40,719 bases of DNA from positions 1-40,719 of the forward strand of contig PRDH01000030.1 in the NCBI GenBank assembly GCA_003345545.1, in the 5' to 3' direction. A program made the position numbers and the translations under genes. Positions 1 to 7,027 of this stretch are shown here, in pieces (position 1 is the stretch's first letter; the number at the start of each line of letters is the position of its first letter). The notes under the pieces were generated by a model. The model worked only from the letters and a program-made list of their open reading frames with translations. It had not been told where the DNA came from and made no database searches. The DNA is from Candidatus Thorarchaeota archaeon (GTDB taxonomy: Archaea; Asgardarchaeota; Thorarchaeia; Thorarchaeales; Thorarchaeaceae).

Positions 1-773
1 ATTCCGTACTTGCGCCCAGTGAGTTTTTCGAACTCAGCTTCGACCTGCTTATACACCCTAGGCGCATTCTGTATCGCTTTGTCCTGTTGTTCCTTAAACT
101 CGAAATAGTAGTCTGTCAGTGCCAATGGTCCCATGGTAATCGGGTTATCAGGATCGAGTATCTGGACTGGATCCCTCACACCGACGAACTTCGTCACTTC
201 ATCATCAGGTAGCATTTCTACCCGTTCGACGTTATGGCTAACGATGAAGCCATCAATTCCCACCATCACTGGTAGGAGTACATCATGATGCTCTGCCAGT
301 CTGAATGCCATCAGGGTGGTATCATAGGCCTCCTGGCAGCTCTGGCAGTAGAGCTGAATGAATCCGCTATCACGCATTCCCATACCGTCGCTGTGGTCAT
401 TGTGGATATTGATGGGAGCAGATAGGGCTCGGTTTGCAACAGCGAAGACGATTGGCATCCTCATGGAGGCTGCACAGTAGAGTATTTCCCACATCAGTGC
501 AAGTCCGGCTGAAGCTGAGGCTGTTGCGACTCGCGCTCCAACAGCAGAGGCTCCGACGCAGGCGCTCATAGCTGAGTGTTCAGACTCAACAGGAATGACC
601 TTTGCCTTCACCACACCATCTGCCGCGAACTTCTGATAGTCTTCCACAATGATGGTCTGAGGAGTGATTGGGTATGCTGAAAGAACATCAATATCCGCTT
701 GTCTGAGCGCCTGAGCAATTGCAGCGTCACCAGTCAGGCCTTCAACAATGATCTTTTCTCTCGGTACTGTCAC
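1..773 (-). CDS. porA: 2-oxoacid:ferredoxin oxidoreductase alpha subunit, pyruvate type (3' end cut by window)
   Basis: This is the subunit that, with the TPP-carrying beta subunit, oxidises pyruvate (or a close 2-oxoacid) and CoA to acyl-CoA, CO2 and reduced ferredoxin in the cytoplasm. About 257 residues are visible. They include the family motifs YPITPQT near residue 33, ESEHSAMSA, GLALMWEILY and NRALSAPINIHNDHSD, all typical of PorA. The start is a GTG at 773-771 that overlaps the stop of the upstream delta gene in a GTGA, the usual sign of translational coupling. Order gamma-delta-alpha matches the archaeal por operon, so the beta subunit should follow beyond base 1. A 2-oxoisovalerate enzyme cannot be excluded from the alpha fragment alone. 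The C-terminus is missing because the window ends, not because the gene is broken. Confidence 0.93.
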   Translation of the reverse strand, partial: MTVPREKIIVEGLTGDAAIAQALRQADIDVLSAYPITPQTIIVEDYQKFAADGVVKAKVIPVESEHSAMSACVGASAVGARVATASASAGLALMWEILYCAASMRMPIVFAVANRALSAPINIHNDHSDGMGMRDSGFIQLYCQSCQEAYDTTLMAFRLAEHHDVLLPVMVGIDGFIVSHNVERVEMLPDDEVTKFVGVRDPVQILDPDNPITMGPLALTDYYFEFKEQQDKAIQNAPRVYKQVEAEFEKLTGRKYG

Positions 774-1072
774 TTGCTCTCACTCTCCATATGGATGCTA
801 TTTGTGGGGCATTCATTCGAGCAGATCGCGCATCCTTTGCAATAATCGTAGTTATAGGCATAGGCATACTTGCCATCTTTTTCAATGAGCACGACTGCAT
901 TGTCGGGGCAGAAGATCCAGCAACGACCGCACGTACCATTCTTAATCCAGAGGCAAGTTTCGTCGCTATGAATGGGCCTTTCTGCGCGCCAGCCTCCTGT
1001 TTTGTATTTCATGGCATTGCCGGGTTCAACGATGTTACCAGCCATCGGAATCTCATTGTACTTTTCACTCAT
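770..1072 (-). CDS. porD: 2-oxoacid:ferredoxin oxidoreductase delta subunit (2x[4Fe-4S] ferredoxin)
   Basis: A 100-residue ferredoxin-like subunit that relays electrons from the TPP site to external ferredoxin. The second cluster motif is canonical: Cys78, Cys81, Cys84 and Cys88 followed by Pro. The first motif reads CLWIKNGTCGRCWIFCP, with Cys40, Cys48, Cys51 and Cys55. The position where the first ligand normally sits (residue 45, in a CxxCxxCxxxCP pattern) is Asn, and a cysteine lies five residues earlier instead. The gene overlaps both neighbours by four bases (ATGA with gamma, GTGA with alpha), so it belongs to one operon. Identity is firm; whether cluster I is fully ligated is open. Confidence 0.93.
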   Translation of the reverse strand: MSEKYNEIPMAGNIVEPGNAMKYKTGGWRAERPIHSDETCLWIKNGTCGRCWIFCPDNAVVLIEKDGKYAYAYNYDYCKGCAICSNECPTNSIHMESESK

Positions 1073-1644
1073 CCGATTATTGCCTCCTTGACAGCTCTCT
1101 CTATTGCTACTTTGTTCAGGTCTCCAACCTTTCCGGGGTAGCGAGCAAGGACTTCCCTAATGACGGTGTCTATTGACACGATACCTGTACCAGCAACTGC
1201 TGCAGCCATAGTCGGCATGTTGTAGAATGGACGCCCCAAGACCTCCATTGCGATCCTGCTCGCATCAACAGTCACCACTTTTCCTTCCTTGAAGCCAAAC
1301 TTCTTGCGGATATCCTTTGGCTCACTACTTGTATTGAGCACGAGGGTACCGTCGGTTCTTAGTCCCTCGGTTGGATTCACGACGTCAAGTAAGGAGGGGT
1401 CGATACACACCACAACATCAGGCGCATACACTTGGGCATACACCTGAATGGGTTTCTTACTGATTCTCAAAAACGCCCTCACTGGTGCACCTGTTCTCTC
1501 AGGTCCAAACTCTGGAAAAGCCTGTATATAGTTGCCTTCCGAGAGGGCGGCTTTGCCAAGCATCTGGTTACTCGTGACCACACCTTGGCCACCGCGACCA
1601 TGCCAGCGAAATTCAGTTATTCCACGTGCGAAATCCATCGCCAT
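1069..1644 (-). CDS. porG: 2-oxoacid:ferredoxin oxidoreductase gamma subunit
   Basis: The gamma subunit packs against alpha and beta in the oxidoreductase complex. The protein begins with the family signature RWHGRGGQGVVT near residues 13-24 and continues with AFPEFGPERTGAPVRAF, characteristic of PorG. The ATG at 1644 is preferred over an in-frame GTG at 1656 because a GGTGA Shine-Dalgarno lies eight bases before it. The resulting 191 residues is a normal length. A TATA-like stretch around 1702-1712 (minus-strand CACTAAATAG) would start the transcript about 40 bases upstream of the ATG. It is the first gene of the visible por operon. Confidence 0.93.
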   Translation of the reverse strand: MAMDFARGITEFRWHGRGGQGVVTSNQMLGKAALSEGNYIQAFPEFGPERTGAPVRAFLRISKKPIQVYAQVYAPDVVVCIDPSLLDVVNPTEGLRTDGTLVLNTSSEPKDIRKKFGFKEGKVVTVDASRIAMEVLGRPFYNMPTMAAAVAGTGIVSIDTVIREVLARYPGKVGDLNKVAIERAVKEAIIG

Positions 1645-1774
1645 TGTCAGTCTCACCTACGTTGGGAGAAGATACAGGGCAGGCTCTCAGTGGACTGCTT
1701 ATCTATTTAGTGGCATGACTGTCAAAACATCAGTTAATCGTCATACTCACAGTTTCACCGTTTTCGCGTTCTTC

Positions 1775-2965
1775 TTACTGAATCTTCTTGATGATTGCAA
1801 TGACCAGAATAAGGACAACGACCGTCAGGACGGAGCCCCACAGAACCCATTCAGTCCCCAAGCCTCCAAGCATGAACGAGACTGCTGTAACAGTCACTTC
1901 GTCGCTCGCAGTATTACCCGCCGCATCTGTCACACTCATGACTAGGACATGCGCTCCAGCGGACAAATTATCGAGGGAAACAGTGATTTCCCGTCCATCC
2001 CACGTTTCAGCACCGGAAGGGATGTTATCGATGGAGAGAAGATAAGAATATGGAAACTCGTCAGTGGCTATCCATGTCAGGGTCTCTCCGATGCTCTCCA
2101 TGTCAAAGACTCTATCAAGTGGTACATTCACATTTGGTCTATTCATATCTGTGAGTGTCGTGGCGATTGTATCGACGGACAAGGCTGTGCCTGGGATGTT
2201 GTAGTGTCCAGAGCCGATATGGTCTGACCAAGCGTTTCCACTATCAATTCCGTTGGTGAATTGGGTTTCGGCGCCGTCATCGAACGCATTCAAATACCCC
2301 GAACCGTTCCACCCGTTCCAACCAATGCTGTTCTGGTAGACAGTAGTTTCCTTAGAGGCGGCTTCTACGAGCACACCTACCTGTGAGTTCCTGTAGATGG
2401 AATTGCCGACAATTAGTGATCTATTCGAATCTGCTACCAAGACTCCTACAATATTGGTGTGTGCAATACAGCCACGAACTGTGCAGTTGTAGGAGTCTGT
2501 CACAGAAATCGCATTGGAACTAGCAACGCAGGTACTCTCTCTTATTGTGCAGTCCACACAGAATGCGAATTGCGCGCCGCTTAATCCTCCTCTTAGATAG
2601 CACCCCTCAATGATTCCGTTTTCAACTCCGTGGAACGATATGACTGGTGACAGCGTGCCAGTGCACTCTAGGTCAGAGTCCTTGATAACAAAGAATGCCG
2701 TTGTATCACGCACGTAGATACAGCTCCCCGACGTGACTTTGGTCAATCCCGAGAGTATGTACGGATCAGACCTCGTTCCAACCCCTCCTCTACTCTGTTG
2801 TGAGAGCTCAGCATTTCCGACAATCAATATTGGCTCGGTGGCCTGACTTGGAATAGCAACACTGCGAAGAGGGTCGACCTGCAATACTTGCTGGATAGGT
2901 GCACAAGAAACCATGCCAACCAGCATGATACCCAATAGGAAGACTGCGATGGCTCTTACTCTCAC
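1775..2965 (-). CDS. Secreted, membrane-anchored right-handed beta-helix protein
   Basis: A surface protein of unknown target. The N-terminus is a signal peptide with hydrophobic core FLLGIMLVGMV followed by SC, which could be a signal-peptidase or lipobox-like site. Residues of roughly 60-230 form parallel beta-helix repeats of the NosD/Pbh1 kind (short strands with asparagine turns such as VGNSIYRNSQVGVLVE and VYQNSIGWNGWNG). An Ig/cadherin-like domain follows, ending in a segment resembling AGAHVLVMSVTDAAGN. A C-terminal transmembrane segment near LWGSVLTVVVLILVIAII with a basic tail anchors it. GTG at 2965 is chosen because the signal peptide starts there and GGAG lies nine bases upstream; an in-frame ATG at 3013 would add 16 polar residues. 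Such proteins may bind glycans, but no catalytic residues are evident. Confidence 0.8.
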   Translation of the reverse strand: MRVRAIAVFLLGIMLVGMVSCAPIQQVLQVDPLRSVAIPSQATEPILIVGNAELSQQSRGGVGTRSDPYILSGLTKVTSGSCIYVRDTTAFFVIKDSDLECTGTLSPVISFHGVENGIIEGCYLRGGLSGAQFAFCVDCTIRESTCVASSNAISVTDSYNCTVRGCIAHTNIVGVLVADSNRSLIVGNSIYRNSQVGVLVEAASKETTVYQNSIGWNGWNGSGYLNAFDDGAETQFTNGIDSGNAWSDHIGSGHYNIPGTALSVDTIATTLTDMNRPNVNVPLDRVFDMESIGETLTWIATDEFPYSYLLSIDNIPSGAETWDGREITVSLDNLSAGAHVLVMSVTDAAGNTASDEVTVTAVSFMLGGLGTEWVLWGSVLTVVVLILVIAIIKKIQ

Positions 2966-3059
2966 GTTATTGCTCTCCCATTTGCTCCAGCATTGTCCAG
3001 GTATGCACATCACAATGCTTCTTGAAGATTACCAATCCATCATTTCATTGCCACCGACT

Positions 3060-3659
3060 TTACGGTTTTCTCTTGTCTTTCATACTCTCAACGAACATCT
3101 CGTTCAACTCAACGAATCTGCTTCTGTAATCATTATTTGTCATGATCACTTCCACTGTATCTTTTGCCCTGTCTATATTCTCGAACTTCAACGCCCGTTC
3201 AAGTGCCCTAGGAAATAGGCCGTAGAGAAACGCGGCGGTAAGTGCCGCGGCGAAGACGGCCAGACCCAGAACAGGTTCTGTCACCGACCTTGAGTGAATT
3301 AAGGCAGTATTGATTTGGAGAAGAAAGAAGAGAATCGGATAGAAGAAGATGAAGAAGCCCGCTGCGGCAACGAGCTTGGTTCGGACACTCCTCACACTCT
3401 TGCTGCCATGCGCTAGGCAGGTGGGAACGGGAAAGGTGGTGGCTCCCCTTGCTGTTTCCAGTGCTACAGACGCCTTGTCTTCTCCCTTAATCATGGATGT
3501 TGATTCATAGCTGTCAGGGTGCAGTTGCTCCATGACGGTAACAAACACGAGATCTTCAGCCTTGTCAGAACAGACCGGACAGACTTCAGGGAATTGGATT
3601 CTTGACAGATTGGTTCTTACACGATGCCCAGTCCTCTTGTCCGTAGAAGGCTCGGTCAC
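3060..3659 (-). CDS. Small membrane protein with N-terminal CPVC motif, unknown function
   Basis: I do not recognise this 199-residue protein. The N-terminal region holds CPVC near residues 27-30 and a later single Cys-His pair (PTCLAHG), which together could bind a metal. Two adjacent transmembrane segments follow, roughly LVAAAGFFIFFYPILFFLL and VLGLAVFAAALTAAFLYGLF. The protein ends with a charged, probably helical cytoplasmic tail rich in Lys, Arg and Glu. The start is GTG at 3659-3657 with only a weak Shine-Dalgarno. It lies between the beta-helix gene and the Alba-like gene on the same strand, with gaps of 42 and 94 bases, so co-transcription is possible but not shown. Confidence 0.65.
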   Translation of the reverse strand: MTEPSTDKRTGHRVRTNLSRIQFPEVCPVCSDKAEDLVFVTVMEQLHPDSYESTSMIKGEDKASVALETARGATTFPVPTCLAHGSKSVRSVRTKLVAAAGFFIFFYPILFFLLQINTALIHSRSVTEPVLGLAVFAAALTAAFLYGLFPRALERALKFENIDRAKDTVEVIMTNNDYRSRFVELNEMFVESMKDKRKP

Positions 3660-3701
3660 ATGGTCACGCTCTTATCATGATGGCCATCTGCTTGATGGTG
3701 A

Positions 3702-4076
3702 CTATTTTGGTGGAAGGACGATTATCTGTACACTTGTGATTGGGCTATTATCCTCTGGGTCCGTGGCGTCGAATGTATCAAAGGTCATCTCATAGGTGAA
3801 CTTCTTCTCTCCCATCTTGAGTTCGTGAGCGACACGCACGGCGAGACCTATTCCCTTGAAGCCAAATCCCCTGATTGCAACCATTCTTCGGTCATCCCTT
3901 ACTAGACCCTGAAGGGTGTTGACAATCCTTGGAATATTCACTCTTCCGGCCTTATGGGAGATCTCAAGAAGCACGTATTCACTCGTCGGAAACACAGCCA
4001 AGTCCTCCTCCATGGTGATTCCAATCATTGCATCACCAATTCTCAACTGATCTGGTATCCGGTCTCTGAGTGACAT
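3702..4076 (-). CDS. Alba-like nucleic-acid-binding-fold protein
   Basis: A 124-residue protein. Residues of about 30-85 have the pattern of the Alba fold (beta-alpha-beta-alpha-beta-beta): VLLEISHKAGRVNIPRIV, then a helix, then MVAIRGFGFKGIGLAVRVAH, which parallels the Alba motif with a Gly/Lys loop before the second helix. Alba proteins bind DNA or RNA, so a nucleic-acid role is inferred from the fold only. The ATG at 4076 is preferred over an upstream TTG (4082) because AGGG sits seven bases before it. It is transcribed divergently from the ABC transporter binding-protein gene; the roughly 100 bp between them must hold both promoters. Confidence 0.65.
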   Translation of the reverse strand: MSLRDRIPDQLRIGDAMIGITMEEDLAVFPTSEYVLLEISHKAGRVNIPRIVNTLQGLVRDDRRMVAIRGFGFKGIGLAVRVAHELKMGEKKFTYEMTFDTFDATDPEDNSPITSVQIIVLPPK

Positions 4077-4182
4077 GCTCAAACCCTAATGTCCTTGTAC
4101 TAATCAACTTGATGGCACCGGAAGCCTTATTCTCAACCCTCATATGCCAATTGACGATTCGTGACTTTAGAGGCTTTGAAAG

Positions 4183-5175
4183 TTGGAGAAGGACAAAGCG
4201 ATTGCAGTCGGTGTGGTTGTCATTGTCGTTGTGGCAATCGGAATCATCGCTCTCTGGAATCCAGCACCGACCCCGGACGTACGAATTGGCTACCTATCCA
4301 AGGACCTCCATCAGCTTGCTCTACGGGTAGCTCTGGAGAACGGCCTATTTGAGCGAGAGAATCTTACCGTGGAGCTTGTCCAGTTTGGTAATGGAGGTCT
4401 CGAAATGGATGGGTTCCTTGCAGGGCAGATAGATATGGGTTACTTGGGAGCTGCTCCTGCGATTGTGAAACGTATCAACCAGGACATTCCAATCACAGTC
4501 CTGGCTGCGGCGAATCTTGAGGGCTCTGCCATAATGGTATCAAAAGAAGAATATGATGCTGGGCACGTCACAACCATTACTGATCTTGTTGGCAAGGGTG
4601 TCTATCAACCTGGTCCTTCAACTGTTCAAAACTTTCTGCTTCGCTTGGCCCTAAATCAATCTGGTCTCAGCTATTCGAACATCACGGCACTTACGATACA
4701 GCCTTCCCTCATGGCTGATTCTCTTACTGCTGAGAATCCTGCCTTTATTGCATGGGAACCATTCAATGCAAAGGCTGAGTATGATAACAAATCAGTACCG
4801 CTTGTTCTCTCAAGTGACATCTGGCCGCGTCATCCCTGCTGTCTAGTAGCTTCGGATAATACGTTTCTCACTTCTCATCCAGATATTGTACAGAAGGTTC
4901 TAGATATTCATGTCGAAGCTGAAGGGTGGATTCTGAACAACACAGAGGATGCAATATCAATCGCTCAGGACTGGCTTGAGATGGAAGAGAGCCCCGTAAC
5001 GACAGCTTTCAATCGAATCATCTTTGACTATAATGTGAATAGAACTGGCCTGGAGATCTACCTCAATTTCCTTATCGATGAAGAACAACTCCTTCCGGAT
5101 AAGATACCTGCTGACACCTCGGCGTTCTTGGATGCTTTCATAGACACGACCTATGTTGATGGTCTTCATTTGTGA
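4183..5175 (+). CDS. ABC transporter substrate-binding protein, SsuA/TauA/NMT1-like
   Basis: This is the extracellular binding component of an importer of the nitrate/sulfonate/taurine/thiamine-precursor class. The N-terminal segment, about residues 6-25 (AIAVGVVVIVVVAIGIIALW), is a membrane anchor or uncleaved signal. The mature part starts VRIGYLSKDLHQLALRVALE and contains the class motif GFLAGQIDMGYLGAAPAIVK, the 'number of molecules per site' loop typical of NMT1/SsuA proteins. The length of 330 residues fits. The start is TTG at 4183 with AGAGG nine bases upstream. The permease gene follows after 54 bases on the same strand. The ligand cannot be told from sequence. Confidence 0.85.
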   Translation: MEKDKAIAVGVVVIVVVAIGIIALWNPAPTPDVRIGYLSKDLHQLALRVALENGLFERENLTVELVQFGNGGLEMDGFLAGQIDMGYLGAAPAIVKRINQDIPITVLAAANLEGSAIMVSKEEYDAGHVTTITDLVGKGVYQPGPSTVQNFLLRLALNQSGLSYSNITALTIQPSLMADSLTAENPAFIAWEPFNAKAEYDNKSVPLVLSSDIWPRHPCCLVASDNTFLTSHPDIVQKVLDIHVEAEGWILNNTEDAISIAQDWLEMEESPVTTAFNRIIFDYNVNRTGLEIYLNFLIDEEQLLPDKIPADTSAFLDAFIDTTYVDGLHL

Positions 5176-5229
5176 CACTGTAAAACGGTAGACAAAAAAG
5201 CGTAGCATCTCCTAGGAGCCCCGAGAAGA

Positions 5230-6063
5230 ATGTCATTATCAGAAACGGAGCAGAATACTAGGCTTAATAGTACCAAGAGCGGTCGCAAGAACCTTCGTGG
5301 TTCTTTTCAATGGATTATTCTTAGAATCATCATACCCGCAATCATCCTCATCGTGCTCTGGCAGCTCATAGCATACCTGACACAGACATCGTTATTTGAT
5401 GTAATCAATGCTCTAGTACGCCTAGCGCTCGTGGGCGATAGTGACGGTCATCTTCTCTCAGAGCACATACAGATGAGCTTGACACGAGTGATTATTGGCT
5501 TCACGTTTGCTGCCGCCACAGGCATTCCCTTAGGTATTCTGATAGGACGCTATCATTTGTTCAATTCTGTGCTCGGCCCTGTTGTGGAGGCAATGCGTCC
5601 CATTCCTCCAATTGCGTGGATTCCTCTAGCAATACTTCTCTTCCGCTCAAACATGCTGGGTGCCCAAGTCTTCATCATATGGGTCGGAGCTTTCTTCCCC
5701 ATTCTCATCAATACAACAACAGGAGTCAAACGAACAGAGCCTGTGCATATTGATGTTGCCAAGACCTTTGGCGCAACCGAATGGCACATTCTGTCAAGAG
5801 TGGTGGTTCCCTCAGCAGGACCAGAGGTGTTCGCCGGTCTCAGAATTGGCTTCGGTATCGGTTGGATGTGTCTTGTCGCAGCTGAGATGATTGGGGGCGG
5901 GCTCGGGCTTGGTTACCTTGTCCTTATCATGCAGCAAGTAGGTCAGACGGGTGCCGTCATTGCGAGCATGCTCCTTATTGGTCTGGTTGGCTTTCTCATC
6001 AGTTACCTCTTCTTGTACATTGAGAAATACTTGCTTAGGTGGAGACAGACTGTTTCGGTTTGA
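5230..6063 (+). CDS. ABC transporter permease, SsuC/TauC-like
   Basis: An integral membrane protein of 277 residues with about six hydrophobic segments, partner of the adjacent binding protein. The EAA loop that docks onto the ATPase is visible as AKTFGATEWHILSRVVVPSA around residues 176-196, and the segment MRPIPPIAWIPLAILLF is typical of this class. The ATG at 5230 is preceded by AGGAG and GAGAAG. The last 29 bases overlap the 3' end of the ATPase gene on the opposite strand, which is unusual because the ATPase is normally co-transcribed. Confidence 0.9.
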   Translation: MSLSETEQNTRLNSTKSGRKNLRGSFQWIILRIIIPAIILIVLWQLIAYLTQTSLFDVINALVRLALVGDSDGHLLSEHIQMSLTRVIIGFTFAAATGIPLGILIGRYHLFNSVLGPVVEAMRPIPPIAWIPLAILLFRSNMLGAQVFIIWVGAFFPILINTTTGVKRTEPVHIDVAKTFGATEWHILSRVVVPSAGPEVFAGLRIGFGIGWMCLVAAEMIGGGLGLGYLVLIMQQVGQTGAVIASMLLIGLVGFLISYLFLYIEKYLLRWRQTVSV

Positions 6064-6856
6064 ATGATCTCTTCATTGCTTTCTGTTGCTCAATACTTAG
6101 GATGTCAAGGATCTTGCTACGGTAGGAGAGACACTCTTGTGAGGTTCTTATCCGAGGTCTCGGAATCTCCACCTTGTATTCAGCGATGATTCTTGCAGGC
6201 AGGTTGCTCAGCACTAGAATCCTATCTGACATGAAGACTGCCTCATCAACATTATGTGAAACAAATGCAATCGTGGATCCGGTCAAGTCTTGGATTCTGA
6301 GGAACTCCTCTTGAAGATAGTTTCTGGTTTGCGCATCGAGATTGGAGAAGGCTTCATCAGCAACTAGTATATCAGGCGACACCACAAGACTACGCGCCAT
6401 CTCTGTCTTCCTTGCCTGGCCTCCGGATATCTCGTGCGGGTAATTCTTCTCAAGACCTTCCATTCCCACGATTTTAATGATCTCCTCAGACTTCTCTCTT
6501 CGCTCCTTTTCTGGAACTCCCTTTACCTCCAGGCCGAACTCGATATTCTGCCTGACTGTCCTCCAAGGAAACAATGATTCCTGTTGGAATATGTAGCCTA
6601 CACGATTATGACCTGCTTCCACTTCTTGTCCATCGATGAGTATCTGACCTTCATCAGGCTCGAGTAGTCCTGCAATGATTTTGAGGAGCGTTGTCTTGCC
6701 GCACCCACTTGGTCCGACGATACCCAAGAATTCACCCTTAGATACTTCAAAGGATATGTGATCTAAGACTTGGGTTTCTCCTGAGTCGTCATTTGGATAT
6801 GCCTTTGTCAGATTTCGGACCGAGAGCTTGAACATTTTTGCATCCATTATGGTCAT
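6035..6856 (-). CDS. ABC transporter ATP-binding protein, SsuB/TauB-like
   Basis: The nucleotide-binding component, 273 residues. Walker A is GPSGCGKTTLLK, the Q-loop is FQQESLFPWRTV, the signature reads ISGGQARKTEMARSL, Walker B with the catalytic Glu is ILVADEAFSNLD, and the H-loop is FVSHNVDEAVFM. The signature and D-loop differ slightly from the usual LSGGMRQR and DEPFSALD but keep the catalytic residues. The start ATG at 6856 lacks a clear Shine-Dalgarno but has an AT-rich TATA-like element (AGTATTTAACA on the minus strand) about 20 bases upstream, compatible with a leaderless transcript. It converges on the permease and overlaps it by 29 bp, so it is expressed separately from it. Confidence 0.9.
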   Translation of the reverse strand: MTIMDAKMFKLSVRNLTKAYPNDDSGETQVLDHISFEVSKGEFLGIVGPSGCGKTTLLKIIAGLLEPDEGQILIDGQEVEAGHNRVGYIFQQESLFPWRTVRQNIEFGLEVKGVPEKERREKSEEIIKIVGMEGLEKNYPHEISGGQARKTEMARSLVVSPDILVADEAFSNLDAQTRNYLQEEFLRIQDLTGSTIAFVSHNVDEAVFMSDRILVLSNLPARIIAEYKVEIPRPRIRTSQECLSYRSKILDILSIEQQKAMKRSFKPKQSVST

Positions 6857-7027
6857 GTATCAGTTATCTGTTAAATACTGCGCTCTAAACCTGTATTCTG
6901 AGTGAGGAGGTTAAGCGCACAAAGTAGAAAAAGCACTCTGAATAGGGGTGTAGGTACACATATTGAGGTCACTTCATAGTCCTCGATACACACCGTGTGC
7001 TAAGTACATCACGAGAAGGTAAACTAC

